The translations under genes and the position numbers were made by a program. From Halorhodospira sp. (lineage in GTDB: Bacteria > Pseudomonadota > Gammaproteobacteria > Nitrococcales > Halorhodospiraceae), in contig SKJZ01000217.1 of NCBI GenBank assembly GCA_007121755.1, forward strand, positions 1 through 38,637: 38,637 nt of DNA, read 5' to 3'. Every line of letters begins with the position of its first letter. Within the stretch, counting starts at the first letter, position 1. Positions 1 through 9,098 of the stretch are shown in pieces. The notes below the pieces were generated by a model, which was not told the DNA's origin, searched no databases, and saw only the letters and a list, made by a program, of their open reading frames with translations.

Positions 1-351
1 GAACCGCTGGTAACCGGGATCGTCGTGCATGTAACCGATGGTGTAGATATGCACCATCAGCGAAACGAAGGTGACGGTGGTCATCATGACCGCCGTCAAC
101 CGGTCGACCAGGAAGCCGATCTCGAAGGAGAAGTCGCCAATTACAGCCCAGGTATAAACCGTGGCGTCGAAGCGCTCCAGGCCGCCCCAGGCCAAGCCGT
201 AGAGAACCCATGCGGACAACACGCACGACGCCGCCACACCGAGAATCGTCACCGAGTGGGCCCCGGCGCGTCCGATCCACGGGCCGCCCAGGCCGGCGAC
301 GATCGCGGCCAACAGCGGTAGTAGGACAATGGCGAGCAGGATCGTCTCCAT
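1..351 (-). CDS. nuoL: NADH-quinone oxidoreductase subunit L (5' part, cut by window edge)
   Basis: The first 117 codons of a large membrane subunit of complex I are present; the rest lies beyond the left edge. NuoL is one of the antiporter-like proton-pumping subunits in the cytoplasmic membrane. The visible part begins METILLAIVLLPLLAAIVAG, a first transmembrane helix, and goes on through a second hydrophobic stretch to the motif DRLTAVMMTTVTFVSLMVHIY, which is typical of the start of the NuoL/M/N proton-channel domain. The start codon is 3 nt past the nuoK stop, and the AGGGG at the end of nuoK serves as its ribosome binding site. The identification rests on this N-terminus and on its place directly after nuoK. 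Confidence 0.93.
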   Translation of the reverse strand, partial: METILLAIVLLPLLAAIVAGLGGPWIGRAGAHSVTILGVAASCVLSAWVLYGLAWGGLERFDATVYTWAVIGDFSFEIGFLVDRLTAVMMTTVTFVSLMVHIYTIGYMHDDPGYQRF

Positions 352-354
352 CAC

Positions 355-660
355 TTATCCCCTCATGGCGTCCAGGGCGGCGACATTGATGTCTCCGCGG
401 GAGCGGAAGAGCACCACGACGATAGCCAGGCCGATGGCCGCCTCCGCCGCCGCGACGGTGAGTATGAAGAAGACGAAGACCTGACCGGCAATGTCTCCCA
501 TATAGGTGGAAAAACCAATCAAATTGATGTTCACCGCCAGCAGGATCAGCTCGACGCACATCAATAACAGGATCACGTTCTTCCGGTTCAGGAAGATACC
601 CGCCACCCCCAGGGAGAAGAGCAGCGCCGCGAGAATCAGATAGTGAGAAAGCTCAATCAT
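355..660 (-). CDS. nuoK: NADH-quinone oxidoreductase subunit K
   Basis: Small three-helix membrane subunit of complex I (MrpC/NuoK family), about 101 residues, the family's usual length. It carries the conserved membrane glutamate in the stretch LLMCVELILLAVNINLI and the AAAEAAIGLAIVV segment with a second conserved Glu; both belong to the proton-transfer path. I chose the MIELSHYL start because it aligns with the MIPL-type N-terminus of known NuoK proteins. An in-frame ATG three codons upstream (ending at 669) is possible, and neither has a strong ribosome binding site. It lies between nuoJ and nuoL in the standard order. Confidence 0.95.
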   Translation of the reverse strand: MIELSHYLILAALLFSLGVAGIFLNRKNVILLLMCVELILLAVNINLIGFSTYMGDIAGQVFVFFILTVAAAEAAIGLAIVVVLFRSRGDINVAALDAMRG

Positions 661-711
661 CGTGCCCATCCCGAACGCTGGCCGGCGGTCGCCTCCGCCG
701 TCGATACCGGA

Positions 712-1338
712 TCAACCTTCCTCATGACCGACCCCTCCTCTGTCCGGACGGCGTTCCGTTTCCATTTTCAGCACCCGCAACCGGTCGTCCTTATGGACGT
801 TCAGCTGCTCGGGAATATCCTGGTGTTTCATATTCGTCCGGCGCCGCAGTGTCAGCGTAATGGCGGCAATAATGGCGACCAGAAGGATCACCGCGGCAAT
901 CTCGAACGGATAGACGTAGACCGTGTAAAGCACTCCTCCGATCGCGCGGATATTGTTGACGTCCGCCGCGGGCTCGGGGATCAAGCCGCCCACCAGGGCG
1001 ACTTCGTCCGAAAGGATGACCACGCCCAGTTGCAGCGCCATCAGCACCGCCACCACCAGCCCCACCGGCAGGTAGCGCGCGAACCCCTCGCGCACCGGGG
1101 CGACAGTGATATCGAGCATCATGACGACAAAGAGGAACAGAACCATCACGGCGCCGACATAGACCACCACCAGGGCGATGCCGAGGAACTCCGCTCCGGC
1201 CAGCACCCAAAGCACCGCCGCGTTGAAAAACGCCAACACCAGAAAGAGCGCGGCCTGCACCGGATTGCGCACGGTGATGACCATGGTGGCGGCAAAGAGC
1301 AAGATTGCCGCGAATAAGTAGAAAACCGCCTGCTCCAT
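712..1338 (-). CDS. nuoJ: NADH-quinone oxidoreductase subunit J
   Basis: Membrane subunit of complex I with five predicted helices in the first roughly 165 residues. The third helix region has the glycine/valine-rich stretch LGIALVVVYVGAVMVLFLFVV, typical of NuoJ, where a pi-bulge helix takes part in coupling. At 208 residues it is of usual length for the family, with a charged, probably cytoplasmic C-terminal tail (MKHQDIPEQLNVHKDDRLRV and beyond). It starts 30 nt after the nuoI stop, and nuoK follows after about 50 nt, so it is part of the same transcript. Confidence 0.95.
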   Translation of the reverse strand: MEQAVFYLFAAILLFAATMVITVRNPVQAALFLVLAFFNAAVLWVLAGAEFLGIALVVVYVGAVMVLFLFVVMMLDITVAPVREGFARYLPVGLVVAVLMALQLGVVILSDEVALVGGLIPEPAADVNNIRAIGGVLYTVYVYPFEIAAVILLVAIIAAITLTLRRRTNMKHQDIPEQLNVHKDDRLRVLKMETERRPDRGGVGHEEG

Positions 1339-1368
1339 ATCATCCGACCTCTGGGTCAGTCTCTCCGC

Positions 1369-1857
1369 CTACCGGTATGGCGCATCGGCGGCCCGGTCGG
1401 CCGCGATCTGCGCCTCGTACTGATCTCCGATCTCGAGCAGCCGCTCTTTCCCGATGACCCGCTGTTCCCGGCTCTCCATGAGGTGCCAATCGATCCGGGT
1501 CTCGACGATGGAGTCCACCGGGCACGACTCCTCGCAGAAGCCGCAATAGATGCACTTGAAAAGATCGATCTCATAGCGGGTGGTCCGCCGCGTGCCGTCC
1601 GCCCGCTGGTGGGAGTCGATGGTGATGGCAAGCGCCGGGCAGACCGCCTCGCACAGCTTGCAGGCGATGCAGCGCTCCTCCCCGTTGGGATAGCGGCGCA
1701 GCGCATGCAGGCCGCGGAAACGGGGCGATTTCGGCGCCACCTCCTCCGGAAACTCCAACGTGACGCTGCGCTTGAACAGGTGCCTGCCGGTAACCCGCAA
1801 GCCCTGCAGCAGCTCCACCAGGAGGAAGCTCCGGACGTATTCGCGCAGCGGCCTCAT
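1369..1857 (-). CDS. nuoI: NADH-quinone oxidoreductase subunit I (two 4Fe-4S clusters)
   Basis: Peripheral-arm ferredoxin-like subunit carrying clusters N6a and N6b, which pass electrons towards N2 in NuoB. Two classic CxxCxxCxxxCP motifs are visible: Cys63/66/69/73 (CIACKLCEAVCP) and Cys102/105/108/112 (CIYCGFCEESCP). The N-terminus MRPLREYVRSFLLVELLQGL is the amphipathic, membrane-facing helix typical of the family. Length 162 residues is normal. It begins 13 nt after the nuoH stop, in the standard order H-I-J. Confidence 0.97.
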   Translation of the reverse strand: MRPLREYVRSFLLVELLQGLRVTGRHLFKRSVTLEFPEEVAPKSPRFRGLHALRRYPNGEERCIACKLCEAVCPALAITIDSHQRADGTRRTTRYEIDLFKCIYCGFCEESCPVDSIVETRIDWHLMESREQRVIGKERLLEIGDQYEAQIAADRAADAPYR

Positions 1858-1870
1858 GACCGAACCTCCA

Positions 1871-2893
1871 TCAGAACCACGGCCCCACCCCCGCGTAGAT
1901 CAACACTGTCAGAACCACCAGCCAGACCACCGTCACCGGGATCAGAACCTTCCAGCCCAGACGCATGATCTGGTCGTAGCGGTAGCGAGGAAAGGTGGCG
2001 CGGAACCACAAATAGCAGAACGCGAAGAACCCTGCCTTGAGCAGCAGCCAGACGATCCCCGGCACCCAATCGAGCGCCGGCCCGAGGACCGGCACTCCGT
2101 GGAACGGCGAGTACCACCCGCCGAGAAACATGACGGCCGCAATGACGCAAATCAAGATCATGTTGGCGTACTCGGCGAGGAAGAAGACCGCGAAGGCCAT
2201 CCCCGAGTACTCCACGTGGAAGCCAGCCACGATCTCCGATTCGCCCTCGGCGACGTCGAACGGCGCCCGGTTGGTCTCCGCCACGCCGGAGACCCAGTAA
2301 ACCAGAAAGAGCGGCAGCAGCGGCAGCCAGAACCAGTTCCAGAACGGCCCCGCCTGCGCCTCGACGATGCCGCTCAGATTCATCGTACCGGCTGCCATCA
2401 ACACCCCGACCAGCGCGAAACCCATCGCGATCTCGTAGGAGACCACCTGGGCGCTTGCCCGCAGAGTGCCCAGCAGCGCGTACTTCGAGTTGGAGGCCCA
2501 ACCGGCGACGATGATGCCGTAGACCCCCAGGGAGGTCATCGCCAGGATATAGAGCAGCCCGGCGTTGATATCGGCCACGACCCAGCCGTCGGCGAACGGG
2601 ATCACGGCCCAAACGGCTACCGCCGGGCCGATGGAGAGCGCCGGCGCCAACAGGAAAAGCACGCGGTTGGCGTGGGTGGGGACCGAAATCTCCTTGAACA
2701 GCAGCTTCAATGCGTCGGCGAACGGCTGCAGCAGCCCTTTGTACCCAACCCGATTCGGCCCGCGGCGGTCCTGCATATGGCCGATAACCCGCCGCTCCAT
2801 ATAGGTGAAGTACGCCACCGCCAAAAAGAGCGGAATGAGTACGGCCCAGATCTTGGCGAAGATCCAAAAAAGCGTTTCGAACGTCTCGAACAT
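1871..2893 (-). CDS. nuoH: NADH-quinone oxidoreductase subunit H
   Basis: Membrane subunit of complex I that forms much of the quinone-binding chamber next to NuoB and NuoD. The 340-residue protein is hydrophobic throughout with about eight helices. It contains the diagnostic stretches YMERRVIGHMQDRRGPNRVG (near residues 31-50) and ETNRAPFDVAEGESEIVAGF (about 207-226), the conserved acidic loop lining the quinone cavity. Length and start match the family. It is separated from nuoG by only 27 nt. Confidence 0.97.
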   Translation of the reverse strand: MFETFETLFWIFAKIWAVLIPLFLAVAYFTYMERRVIGHMQDRRGPNRVGYKGLLQPFADALKLLFKEISVPTHANRVLFLLAPALSIGPAVAVWAVIPFADGWVVADINAGLLYILAMTSLGVYGIIVAGWASNSKYALLGTLRASAQVVSYEIAMGFALVGVLMAAGTMNLSGIVEAQAGPFWNWFWLPLLPLFLVYWVSGVAETNRAPFDVAEGESEIVAGFHVEYSGMAFAVFFLAEYANMILICVIAAVMFLGGWYSPFHGVPVLGPALDWVPGIVWLLLKAGFFAFCYLWFRATFPRYRYDQIMRLGWKVLIPVTVVWLVVLTVLIYAGVGPWF

Positions 2894-2920
2894 GCCCGTT
2901 CTTGTCCTTGTGGCTGCGGA

Positions 2921-5308
2921 CTAGACCGCGGTTACGGTCAAACGCCCAAAGGGCGGCCCCAGATCGACCCGCTCACGCAACGCGGCCGGCACCCAAATCG
3001 TATCCGCGGGGATGGCTTCGTCGATCCGCAACGGCAATTCCACCGCCCCGCCTTCGGCCTCAAGACGAACCATTCCGCCATCAGTCGCCCCGATACGCCC
3101 CGCGGTCTCCGCCGCGGCCACCGCCTCAGCCTGTCCAGCTATGGCCGCATGTTGCAGCGGTTGGGAACGGCGGACCAGCGGATCACCGGAGTAGATCGGA
3201 ACCGCTCCCGCCAATTCGGTACCCCCGGACGCCGAACCGGCGGATGCGGCGCCCTTGTGGAAGGGGTAGCGAGACCCCGGCGCCACCCCTTCGCAGGCGG
3301 CGGCAACAATACGGTAAACCTCTTCGGCGTTATCGAGTTCGAAGCCCTCAAGCTCGAGCACCGTACCCAACGCCCGCAAGATCTTCCAGCCGGGACGCGC
3401 CTCACCCAACGGCGAGGTCACGCCGCGGAAACTCTGCCACCGCCCCTCGCTATTAACAAAGGTGCCCGCCGTCTCGCCGAAGCCGCCCATCGGCAACAGC
3501 ACATCGGCGCTCTCCTTCAAAGCGTCCCCGGCGTAGACAGTAATCGCGACGACGCTGTCCGCGTTTGACAACGCCTGCCGGGCCGCCGCCGGATTCCATA
3601 GATCGGCTTCCGGCTCAACATTAAGCAGGAGATATCCCCGCAAGCCTCGCTCGACCATCTCGCGCGCGGAGAGACCGGAGAGCGGCGCCTCGGCGCCGCC
3701 GGCCAGGCGGTGCGGTACGGCCCCGGCCAACCAGCCGCCGGCGGTATTGGCGGCCTCGGCGAGCACGCCGAACGGGCCGCCCGCCAGCTCGGCCACCAAG
3801 GTGCCGAGGGCACGCAGCGTCGCAGCCTCGGGGTGGCCGGCAGCCATGTTGCCGGCCAGCACGGCGGGCCGCTCGGCCACCTTCAGTCGCTCGGCGATGC
3901 GCTGCGCCGTCTCGCTCTTCGCCGCCAACGCTTCCACGCCGTCCGGCAGATCGGCGCCCTTGCCCTTCCCGCCCTTGGCCAGCGCGCAGGCCACAGCAGC
4001 CAACTCCGCCACCATGCGCCCCGGCGCGACGGCGTGCTCCAACACGGGCTCGAAATTCCACTCGAAGCGGCGCGGGTTGAGCGTCATCACCGCAGCGCCG
4101 CTATTGGTCGCTTGGCGCAGGCGGTGGTTGATCATCGGTTGTTCGTGGCGGGTATACGCCCCGACCAGCAGCACGGCGTCCTTATCCGCCAGCTCTTCGA
4201 TTCTCTGTCCCATATATGGGAATGGCGGCGCCTCCGCCTGATCGGAGGTGTCCCCCTCGCGCAGCCGGTGGTCGACATTACCGGAACCGAGGCCGCGCAC
4301 GAGTTGGCCAGCCAGGTAGAGCTCCTCCAGGGTCGCCGTGGGCGCCAAAAGCGCCCCGAGCGCCTCCGGACCGAAATGGGACGCGACCCCCCGCAGGGAC
4401 TCCGCCGCCCGCCGGAGGGCGATCTCCCAAGGGACCTCGCGCCACTGCCCGCCCTCTTTGATCATCGGGCGCTCCAGCCGGTCCTCGCTGTACAGGCCCT
4501 CGATGCCGTACCGGTCCCTGTCGGCCAGCCAAGTCTGGTTGATCGCCTCGTTCTCGCGCGGCACCACCCGCATGATCCGGTCGCGCAGAGTGTGCAGCTC
4601 CATATTGGAGCCGACGCCGTCGTGGGGGCTGACGGCGGGGAAACTGAGCATCTCCCAGGAGCGGGCGCGGAACCGGAACGGCTTATTGGTCAGCGCGCCC
4701 ACCGGGCAGAGGTCGATGACGTTGCCGGACAACTCGGAGCGTATGCCTTCGCCGACGTAGGTCTTAATCTCCGTCCGCTCGCCCCGGAACATGCCGCCGA
4801 GTTCTTTCTTCCCGGCGACGGTATCGAGGAAACGGACGCACCGCGTGCAGTGGATGCACCGGGTCATTTCGGTGGCGACCAGCGGCCCGAGGTCTTCGTC
4901 CTCGACCGACCGCTTGCCCTCGGTAAACCGGGAGACGCCGCGGCCGAAGCCGAGAGCCAAATCCTGCAGTTCACACTCGCCGCCCTGATCGCAGATCGGG
5001 CAATCGAGCGGATGGTTGATCAGCAGAAACTCCATAACCCCCCGCTGGGCCGCGATGGCCCGCTGAGAGTCGGTGGTGATCTTCATTCCATCGGCGACGG
5101 CCGTGGCGCAGGCCGGCATCGGCTTCGGCGCCTTCTCCACGTCCACCAGACACATCCGGCAATTGGCCGCGATGGGCAGGTGCTTGTGGTAACAGAAACG
5201 GGGAATATGGATCCCGGCCCGATCGGTGGCCGCGATAACCATCTCGCCCTTGACCGCCTCCACAGCACGGCCGTCCACCTCGATGGTGACAGTCTCTTGC
5301 TCGCTCAT
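2921..5308 (-). CDS. nuoG: NADH-quinone oxidoreductase subunit G
   Basis: Large iron-sulfur subunit of the peripheral arm, 795 residues. The N-terminal ferredoxin domain has the 2Fe-2S ligands Cys39, Cys50, Cys53 and Cys67. His99 with Cys103/106/112 (HPLDCPICDQGGEC) binds the N5 4Fe-4S cluster, and Cys151/154/157 plus Cys201 (CPVGAL) bind N4. A molybdopterin-oxidoreductase-like fold follows, which in complex I no longer binds molybdenum. I set the start at MSEQETVTIEVDGR because its ATG overlaps the nuoF stop as ATGA, implying translational coupling; the longer open frame upstream is only nuoF read in another frame. Confidence 0.96.
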   Translation of the reverse strand: MSEQETVTIEVDGRAVEAVKGEMVIAATDRAGIHIPRFCYHKHLPIAANCRMCLVDVEKAPKPMPACATAVADGMKITTDSQRAIAAQRGVMEFLLINHPLDCPICDQGGECELQDLALGFGRGVSRFTEGKRSVEDEDLGPLVATEMTRCIHCTRCVRFLDTVAGKKELGGMFRGERTEIKTYVGEGIRSELSGNVIDLCPVGALTNKPFRFRARSWEMLSFPAVSPHDGVGSNMELHTLRDRIMRVVPRENEAINQTWLADRDRYGIEGLYSEDRLERPMIKEGGQWREVPWEIALRRAAESLRGVASHFGPEALGALLAPTATLEELYLAGQLVRGLGSGNVDHRLREGDTSDQAEAPPFPYMGQRIEELADKDAVLLVGAYTRHEQPMINHRLRQATNSGAAVMTLNPRRFEWNFEPVLEHAVAPGRMVAELAAVACALAKGGKGKGADLPDGVEALAAKSETAQRIAERLKVAERPAVLAGNMAAGHPEAATLRALGTLVAELAGGPFGVLAEAANTAGGWLAGAVPHRLAGGAEAPLSGLSAREMVERGLRGYLLLNVEPEADLWNPAAARQALSNADSVVAITVYAGDALKESADVLLPMGGFGETAGTFVNSEGRWQSFRGVTSPLGEARPGWKILRALGTVLELEGFELDNAEEVYRIVAAACEGVAPGSRYPFHKGAASAGSASGGTELAGAVPIYSGDPLVRRSQPLQHAAIAGQAEAVAAAETAGRIGATDGGMVRLEAEGGAVELPLRIDEAIPADTIWVPAALRERVDLGPPFGRLTVTAV

Positions 5309-6585
5309 GCCGCGGCCTCCACCGGGGAGCGGCCGTGCTCCACGTAGTACTCGAACTCGTGCCGGAAGTGTTTCAGGAAGCTCTGAACAGGCCACGCGGC
5401 CGCCTCGCCAAAGGCGCAGATAGTGTGGCCGGCGATCTGGCCGGCGGCGCTCTCCAGCAACTCGAGATCCTCCGGCCGGCCGTCGCCGTTGCTGATGCGC
5501 GTCAGTACACGGTGCATCCAGCCGGTCCCCTCGCGGCAAGGCGTGCATTGGCCGCACGACTCGGCGTAGTAGAAGCGGGAGATTCGGGTGATGGCCTTGA
5601 CCATATCGGTGGTTTCGTCCATTACGATCACTCCGCCGGAACCGAGCGCTGAACCGGCCTCCGCGAGGCTGTCGTAGTCCATGGTCAGCCCCAACATGGT
5701 CTCGCCCGGTACCACCGGCATGGACGAGCCACCGGGAATCACCGCCTTGAGCTTCCGTCCTCCACGGACCCCGCCGGCCATCTCCAGAAGATCCTTGAAC
5801 GGCGTGCCCATTGGAATCTCAAAGTTACCCGGACTCTCGACGTGGCCCGAGACGCAGAAGATCTTCTCGCCGCCGTTGTTCGGCTTGCCGAGATCGAGAA
5901 ACCACTCCCAACCGTTACGCAGCACCGCCGGCACCGAAGCCAGCGTCTCGGTATTGTTGATGGTCGTCGGGCGGCCGTAGAGGCCGAACTGCGCCGGAAA
6001 CGGCGGTTTGTAGCGAGGCTGCCCCTTCTTGCCCTCCAGGGACTCCATCAGCGCCGACTCCTCGCCGCAGATATAAGCGCCGGCGCCGATATGGTTATGC
6101 ATCTCGAAGTCGACGCCCGAGTCGAGAATGTTGCGTCCGATGTATCCGGCTTTGCGCGCCTCCGCCAAGGCGTGTTCCATGCGTTCGAACGGCTCATGGT
6201 GGAATTCGCCACGCATATAGTTGTAACCGACCGACACCCCCATGGCGTAACCGGCGATGGCCATGCCCTCGATGAGCGCGTGGGGGTTGTAACGCAGGAT
6301 ATCGCGATCCTTACAGGTGCCCGGCTCCGATTCATCCGAATTGCAGATAAGATACTTCTGCATATCGGTGCCCTTCGGCATGAACCCCCATTTGATGCCC
6401 GGCGGGAAACCGGCTCCGCCCCGGCCCCGGAGGGCGCTCTTCTTGACGGCCTCGATCACCTCTTCGCGCGGGGTACCCTCCCGCAGGATGCGCTCCCACG
6501 CCTGATAACCGCCCACCTTGCGGTACGTCTCCAGGCTCCAGGGCTCGTCGTGGCCGAGGGTGGTGAAGCAGACCTGGTTGACCAT
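5305..6585 (-). CDS. nuoF: NADH-quinone oxidoreductase subunit F (NADH/FMN-binding)
   Basis: Subunit of complex I that oxidises NADH and holds FMN and cluster N3. Visible motifs are GRGGAGFPPGIKWGF around residues 54-68 (nucleotide/FMN site), GAGAYICGEESALMESLEG around 167-185, and the 4Fe-4S ligands Cys344/347/350 (ESCGQCTPCREG) with Cys390. At 426 residues it is of normal length. The chosen ATG gives the standard MVNQVCFTTL N-terminus and lies 14 nt after the nuoE stop, behind a GGAGG-like ribosome site. Its stop overlaps the nuoG start. Confidence 0.97.
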   Translation of the reverse strand: MVNQVCFTTLGHDEPWSLETYRKVGGYQAWERILREGTPREEVIEAVKKSALRGRGGAGFPPGIKWGFMPKGTDMQKYLICNSDESEPGTCKDRDILRYNPHALIEGMAIAGYAMGVSVGYNYMRGEFHHEPFERMEHALAEARKAGYIGRNILDSGVDFEMHNHIGAGAYICGEESALMESLEGKKGQPRYKPPFPAQFGLYGRPTTINNTETLASVPAVLRNGWEWFLDLGKPNNGGEKIFCVSGHVESPGNFEIPMGTPFKDLLEMAGGVRGGRKLKAVIPGGSSMPVVPGETMLGLTMDYDSLAEAGSALGSGGVIVMDETTDMVKAITRISRFYYAESCGQCTPCREGTGWMHRVLTRISNGDGRPEDLELLESAAGQIAGHTICAFGEAAAWPVQSFLKHFRHEFEYYVEHGRSPVEAAA

Positions 6586-6599
6586 GCTCCCTCCGGGCT

Positions 6600-7112
6600 T
6601 TACTGGAGCGCGTCGAGGATCTCGTCGATCCTCTCGCGCGTCAGATTCGTGTGGTAGTGGCCGTCGACGATCATCATCGGCGCCCCGGTGCAGGCGGCCA
6701 GGCACTCCTCCTCGCGGACCAGCGTGACGCGGCCGTCCCCGGTGGTCTCGCCCAGGCCCACGCCGAGCTTCTCTTCGGCGTAGCGCACCAGATCCTCGGC
6801 GCCGTTGAGCCAACAGCAGATATTGGTGCAGATGTTGACCTTGTGGCGGCCGACTGGATGATCGAGATCGAACATCGAGTAGAAGGTCGCCACCTCGAAG
6901 GCCGTGGCGCGGGCCATGCCGATATAGTCCGCAACCGCCTCCACATGCCGCCGCTCCAGGTAGCCGCCATTGGCGTCCTGGACAGCGTGCAGCGCCGGGA
7001 TCACCGTCGACTGGCGCCCCTCCGGGGTGTCCGGAAACTTCGCCAACCAGTGGTCGATCCGCGAGCGCAGTTCGGCGGTGAGCACTTGATCGGCAGAGGT
7101 CGTAGCGGTCAC
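6600..7112 (-). CDS. nuoE: NADH-quinone oxidoreductase subunit E (2Fe-2S)
   Basis: Thioredoxin-fold subunit with the N1a 2Fe-2S cluster, working with NuoF. The ligands form the family pattern C-x4-C, then C-x3-C: Cys95, Cys100, Cys137 and Cys141. The protein is 170 residues. The start is a GTG: it is preceded at ideal distance by GGAGGTG and overlaps the nuoD stop as GTGA. No ATG in this frame gives a complete N-terminus of the right size. The longer open frame upstream is nuoD read out of frame. Confidence 0.94.
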   Translation of the reverse strand: MTATTSADQVLTAELRSRIDHWLAKFPDTPEGRQSTVIPALHAVQDANGGYLERRHVEAVADYIGMARATAFEVATFYSMFDLDHPVGRHKVNICTNICCWLNGAEDLVRYAEEKLGVGLGETTGDGRVTLVREEECLAACTGAPMMIVDGHYHTNLTRERIDEILDALQ

Positions 7113-8362
7113 CGATCCACCTCCCCAAATACCACGTCGAGGGAGCCGATGAGGGTCACCACATCGGCCAGCATATGGCCGCGGATCATCTCGTCCATGG
7201 CCGACAAATGGATGTAGCACGGCGGCCGGATCTTCAGCCGGTAAGGTTTGTTGGCCCCGTCGGAGACGATATACGCCCCGAACTCGCCCTTGGGCGCCTC
7301 CACCGCGGCGTAAACCTCGCCGGGCGGCGTGCAGTACCCCTCGGTAAAGAGCTTGAAGTGGTGGATGAGGGACTCCATATCGTCCTTCATCTCCTCGCGG
7401 GAAGGCGGCGACACCTTGGGGTCGTCGAGCCGGACCGGCCCCGGGTTGGCACGCAGCCAATCGACGCATTGGTTAATGATTCGCGTCGACTGCCGCAACT
7501 CTTCCATGCGCACCAGGTAGCGGTCGTAGCAATCGCCATTGGTTCCCACGGGCACGTCGAAATCGAGGCGGTCGTAGACCTCGTAGGGCTGCTTCTTGCG
7601 CAAGTCCCAGGCCACGCCGGAGCCCCGCAACATCGGGCCGGTGAAGCCCAGGGCTTTGGCCCGTTCGGGGCCTACCACGCAGACATCGACCAGCCGCTGC
7701 TTCCAGATCCGGTTCTCGGTAAGCAACGTCTCGTAGTCGTCGATGCAGGCCGGGAAGCGGTGGCAGAAGTCGTCGAGAAAGTCGAGTACCGACCCTTCAC
7801 GGGCGCGGTTCATCTCGCGCAGTTCTTTCTCGCCGCGGTATGGGGTGGGCTCGTACTTCGGCATCCGCTCCGGCAAGTCGCGGTAGACGCCGCCCGGCCG
7901 GTAGTAGGCCGCATGCATGCGGGCGCCGGAGACCGCCTCGTAGACGTCGATCAGATCCTCGCGCTCGCGGAAGGTATAGAGGAACGCCGTCATCGCGCCG
8001 ACGTCGAGCCCGTGAGTGCCGAGCCACAGGAGGTGGTTCAGGATGCGGGTGACCTCGTCCATCATCACCCGGATGTACTGCGCCCGGAGCGGCGGCTCAA
8101 TGCCGAGCAGCTTCTCGATGGCGAGGACGTAGCCGTGCTCGTTGCACATCATCGCCATGTAGTCGAGGCGGTCCATGTAACCGATCGACTGGTTGTACGG
8201 TTTCGACTCGGCCAGCTTCTCCGTCCCTCGGTGGAGCAGGCCCACATGGGGATCGGCGCGGGTAATGGTCTCCCCTTCCATCTCCAGGATTAGCCGGAGC
8301 ACGCCGTGGGCGGCCGGATGCTGGGGACCGAAGTTGAGGGTGTAGCTTTGGAACTCAGCCAT
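7109..8362 (-). CDS. nuoD: NADH-quinone oxidoreductase subunit D
   Basis: Peripheral-arm subunit related to the large subunit of NiFe hydrogenases; it forms the quinone-reduction site with NuoB and NuoH. The 417-residue protein begins MAEFQSYTLNFGPQHPAAHG, and the FGPQHPAAHGVLRL segment contains the conserved His pair of the quinone pocket. It ends VTLIGSLDVVFGEVDR, the invariant C-terminus of the family. nuoC and nuoD are separate genes here, unlike the fused nuoCD of enteric bacteria. The start overlaps the end of nuoC by 8 nt. Confidence 0.97.
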   Translation of the reverse strand: MAEFQSYTLNFGPQHPAAHGVLRLILEMEGETITRADPHVGLLHRGTEKLAESKPYNQSIGYMDRLDYMAMMCNEHGYVLAIEKLLGIEPPLRAQYIRVMMDEVTRILNHLLWLGTHGLDVGAMTAFLYTFREREDLIDVYEAVSGARMHAAYYRPGGVYRDLPERMPKYEPTPYRGEKELREMNRAREGSVLDFLDDFCHRFPACIDDYETLLTENRIWKQRLVDVCVVGPERAKALGFTGPMLRGSGVAWDLRKKQPYEVYDRLDFDVPVGTNGDCYDRYLVRMEELRQSTRIINQCVDWLRANPGPVRLDDPKVSPPSREEMKDDMESLIHHFKLFTEGYCTPPGEVYAAVEAPKGEFGAYIVSDGANKPYRLKIRPPCYIHLSAMDEMIRGHMLADVVTLIGSLDVVFGEVDR

Positions 8363-9089
8363 CGGCGCGCTCCTCCGTGCTGCCGGGCCGGCCCTTGTAC
8401 CGGTTGTCGTCGCGAATGACACGCGGCACCAGCACCCGGGGCTCGATCTCCACCGGCCCGTAGATCACCCGGCCCTTCTCTACGTCGTAGCGCGGCTCAA
8501 CATTACCGATGAGCGGAAAGTCCTTGCGGAACGGGTGGCCGACAAAGCCGTAATCAGTGAGTATGCGCCGCAGATCGGGGTGCCCGTCGAAGACGATGCC
8601 GTAGAGATCGAACGCCTCCCGCTCAGGCCAGTTGGCCGCGGGCCAGATCCCGGTGACCGAGTCGATGACCGGCAGATCGTCGTCCTCGGCGAAGCAGGTC
8701 ACCCGCAACCGGTGGTTGTGCTCCACCGAGAGCAAGAGGTAGACGGCGGCGAAACGCCGGCCGGTCTTCTCGGTGATCTCCTGAACCCCGTAGATGCCGG
8801 TCAGCCCCAGCCGCGGCGTGGACGGGTCTCCGACGCCACGACTGAATCCGGTATCGGTGGCGCGTTCGGTAATCCACTCGTCCTGCCCGTAAGCCGCGTA
8901 GTCGACGCCGATCACGTCCATGAGCTGATCGAAGCGGAACGGCTCCGCGTCGCGCAACTCCGTCATCACCGCCGCCAGATCCCGGGGCCGCGCCTCCACG
9001 CCCACCTCGCCGTAGGCGACGTCCGCGTGTTGCAATCTGTCCCCAAAGTGCGCTTGCAGCGCCTCTTTGAGCGTTTCCGGCTCAGCCAT
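8355..9089 (-). CDS. nuoC: NADH-quinone oxidoreductase subunit C
   Basis: 30-kDa peripheral-arm subunit of complex I, without cofactor, that packs against NuoD. At 244 residues it is a free-standing NuoC. Recognisable pieces are FDQLMDVIGVDYAAYG in the middle and the signature WPEREAFDLYGIVFDGHPDL followed by RILTDYGFVGHPFRKDFPL, the family's conserved core. The C-terminal part ends in an RVLVPRVIRDDNRYK tail. It sits between nuoB (9 nt gap) and nuoD (8 nt overlap), consistent with one polycistronic message. Confidence 0.96.
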   Translation of the reverse strand: MAEPETLKEALQAHFGDRLQHADVAYGEVGVEARPRDLAAVMTELRDAEPFRFDQLMDVIGVDYAAYGQDEWITERATDTGFSRGVGDPSTPRLGLTGIYGVQEITEKTGRRFAAVYLLLSVEHNHRLRVTCFAEDDDLPVIDSVTGIWPAANWPEREAFDLYGIVFDGHPDLRRILTDYGFVGHPFRKDFPLIGNVEPRYDVEKGRVIYGPVEIEPRVLVPRVIRDDNRYKGRPGSTEERADG

Positions 9090-9098
9090 CCGGCCCCC

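Noticed and set aside
1760..3568. Plus-strand open frame of 602 codons opposite nuoI, nuoH and nuoG
   Set aside because: Composition is rich in Arg, Gln, His and Pro, it crosses three real genes, and such antisense frames are common at this GC content.
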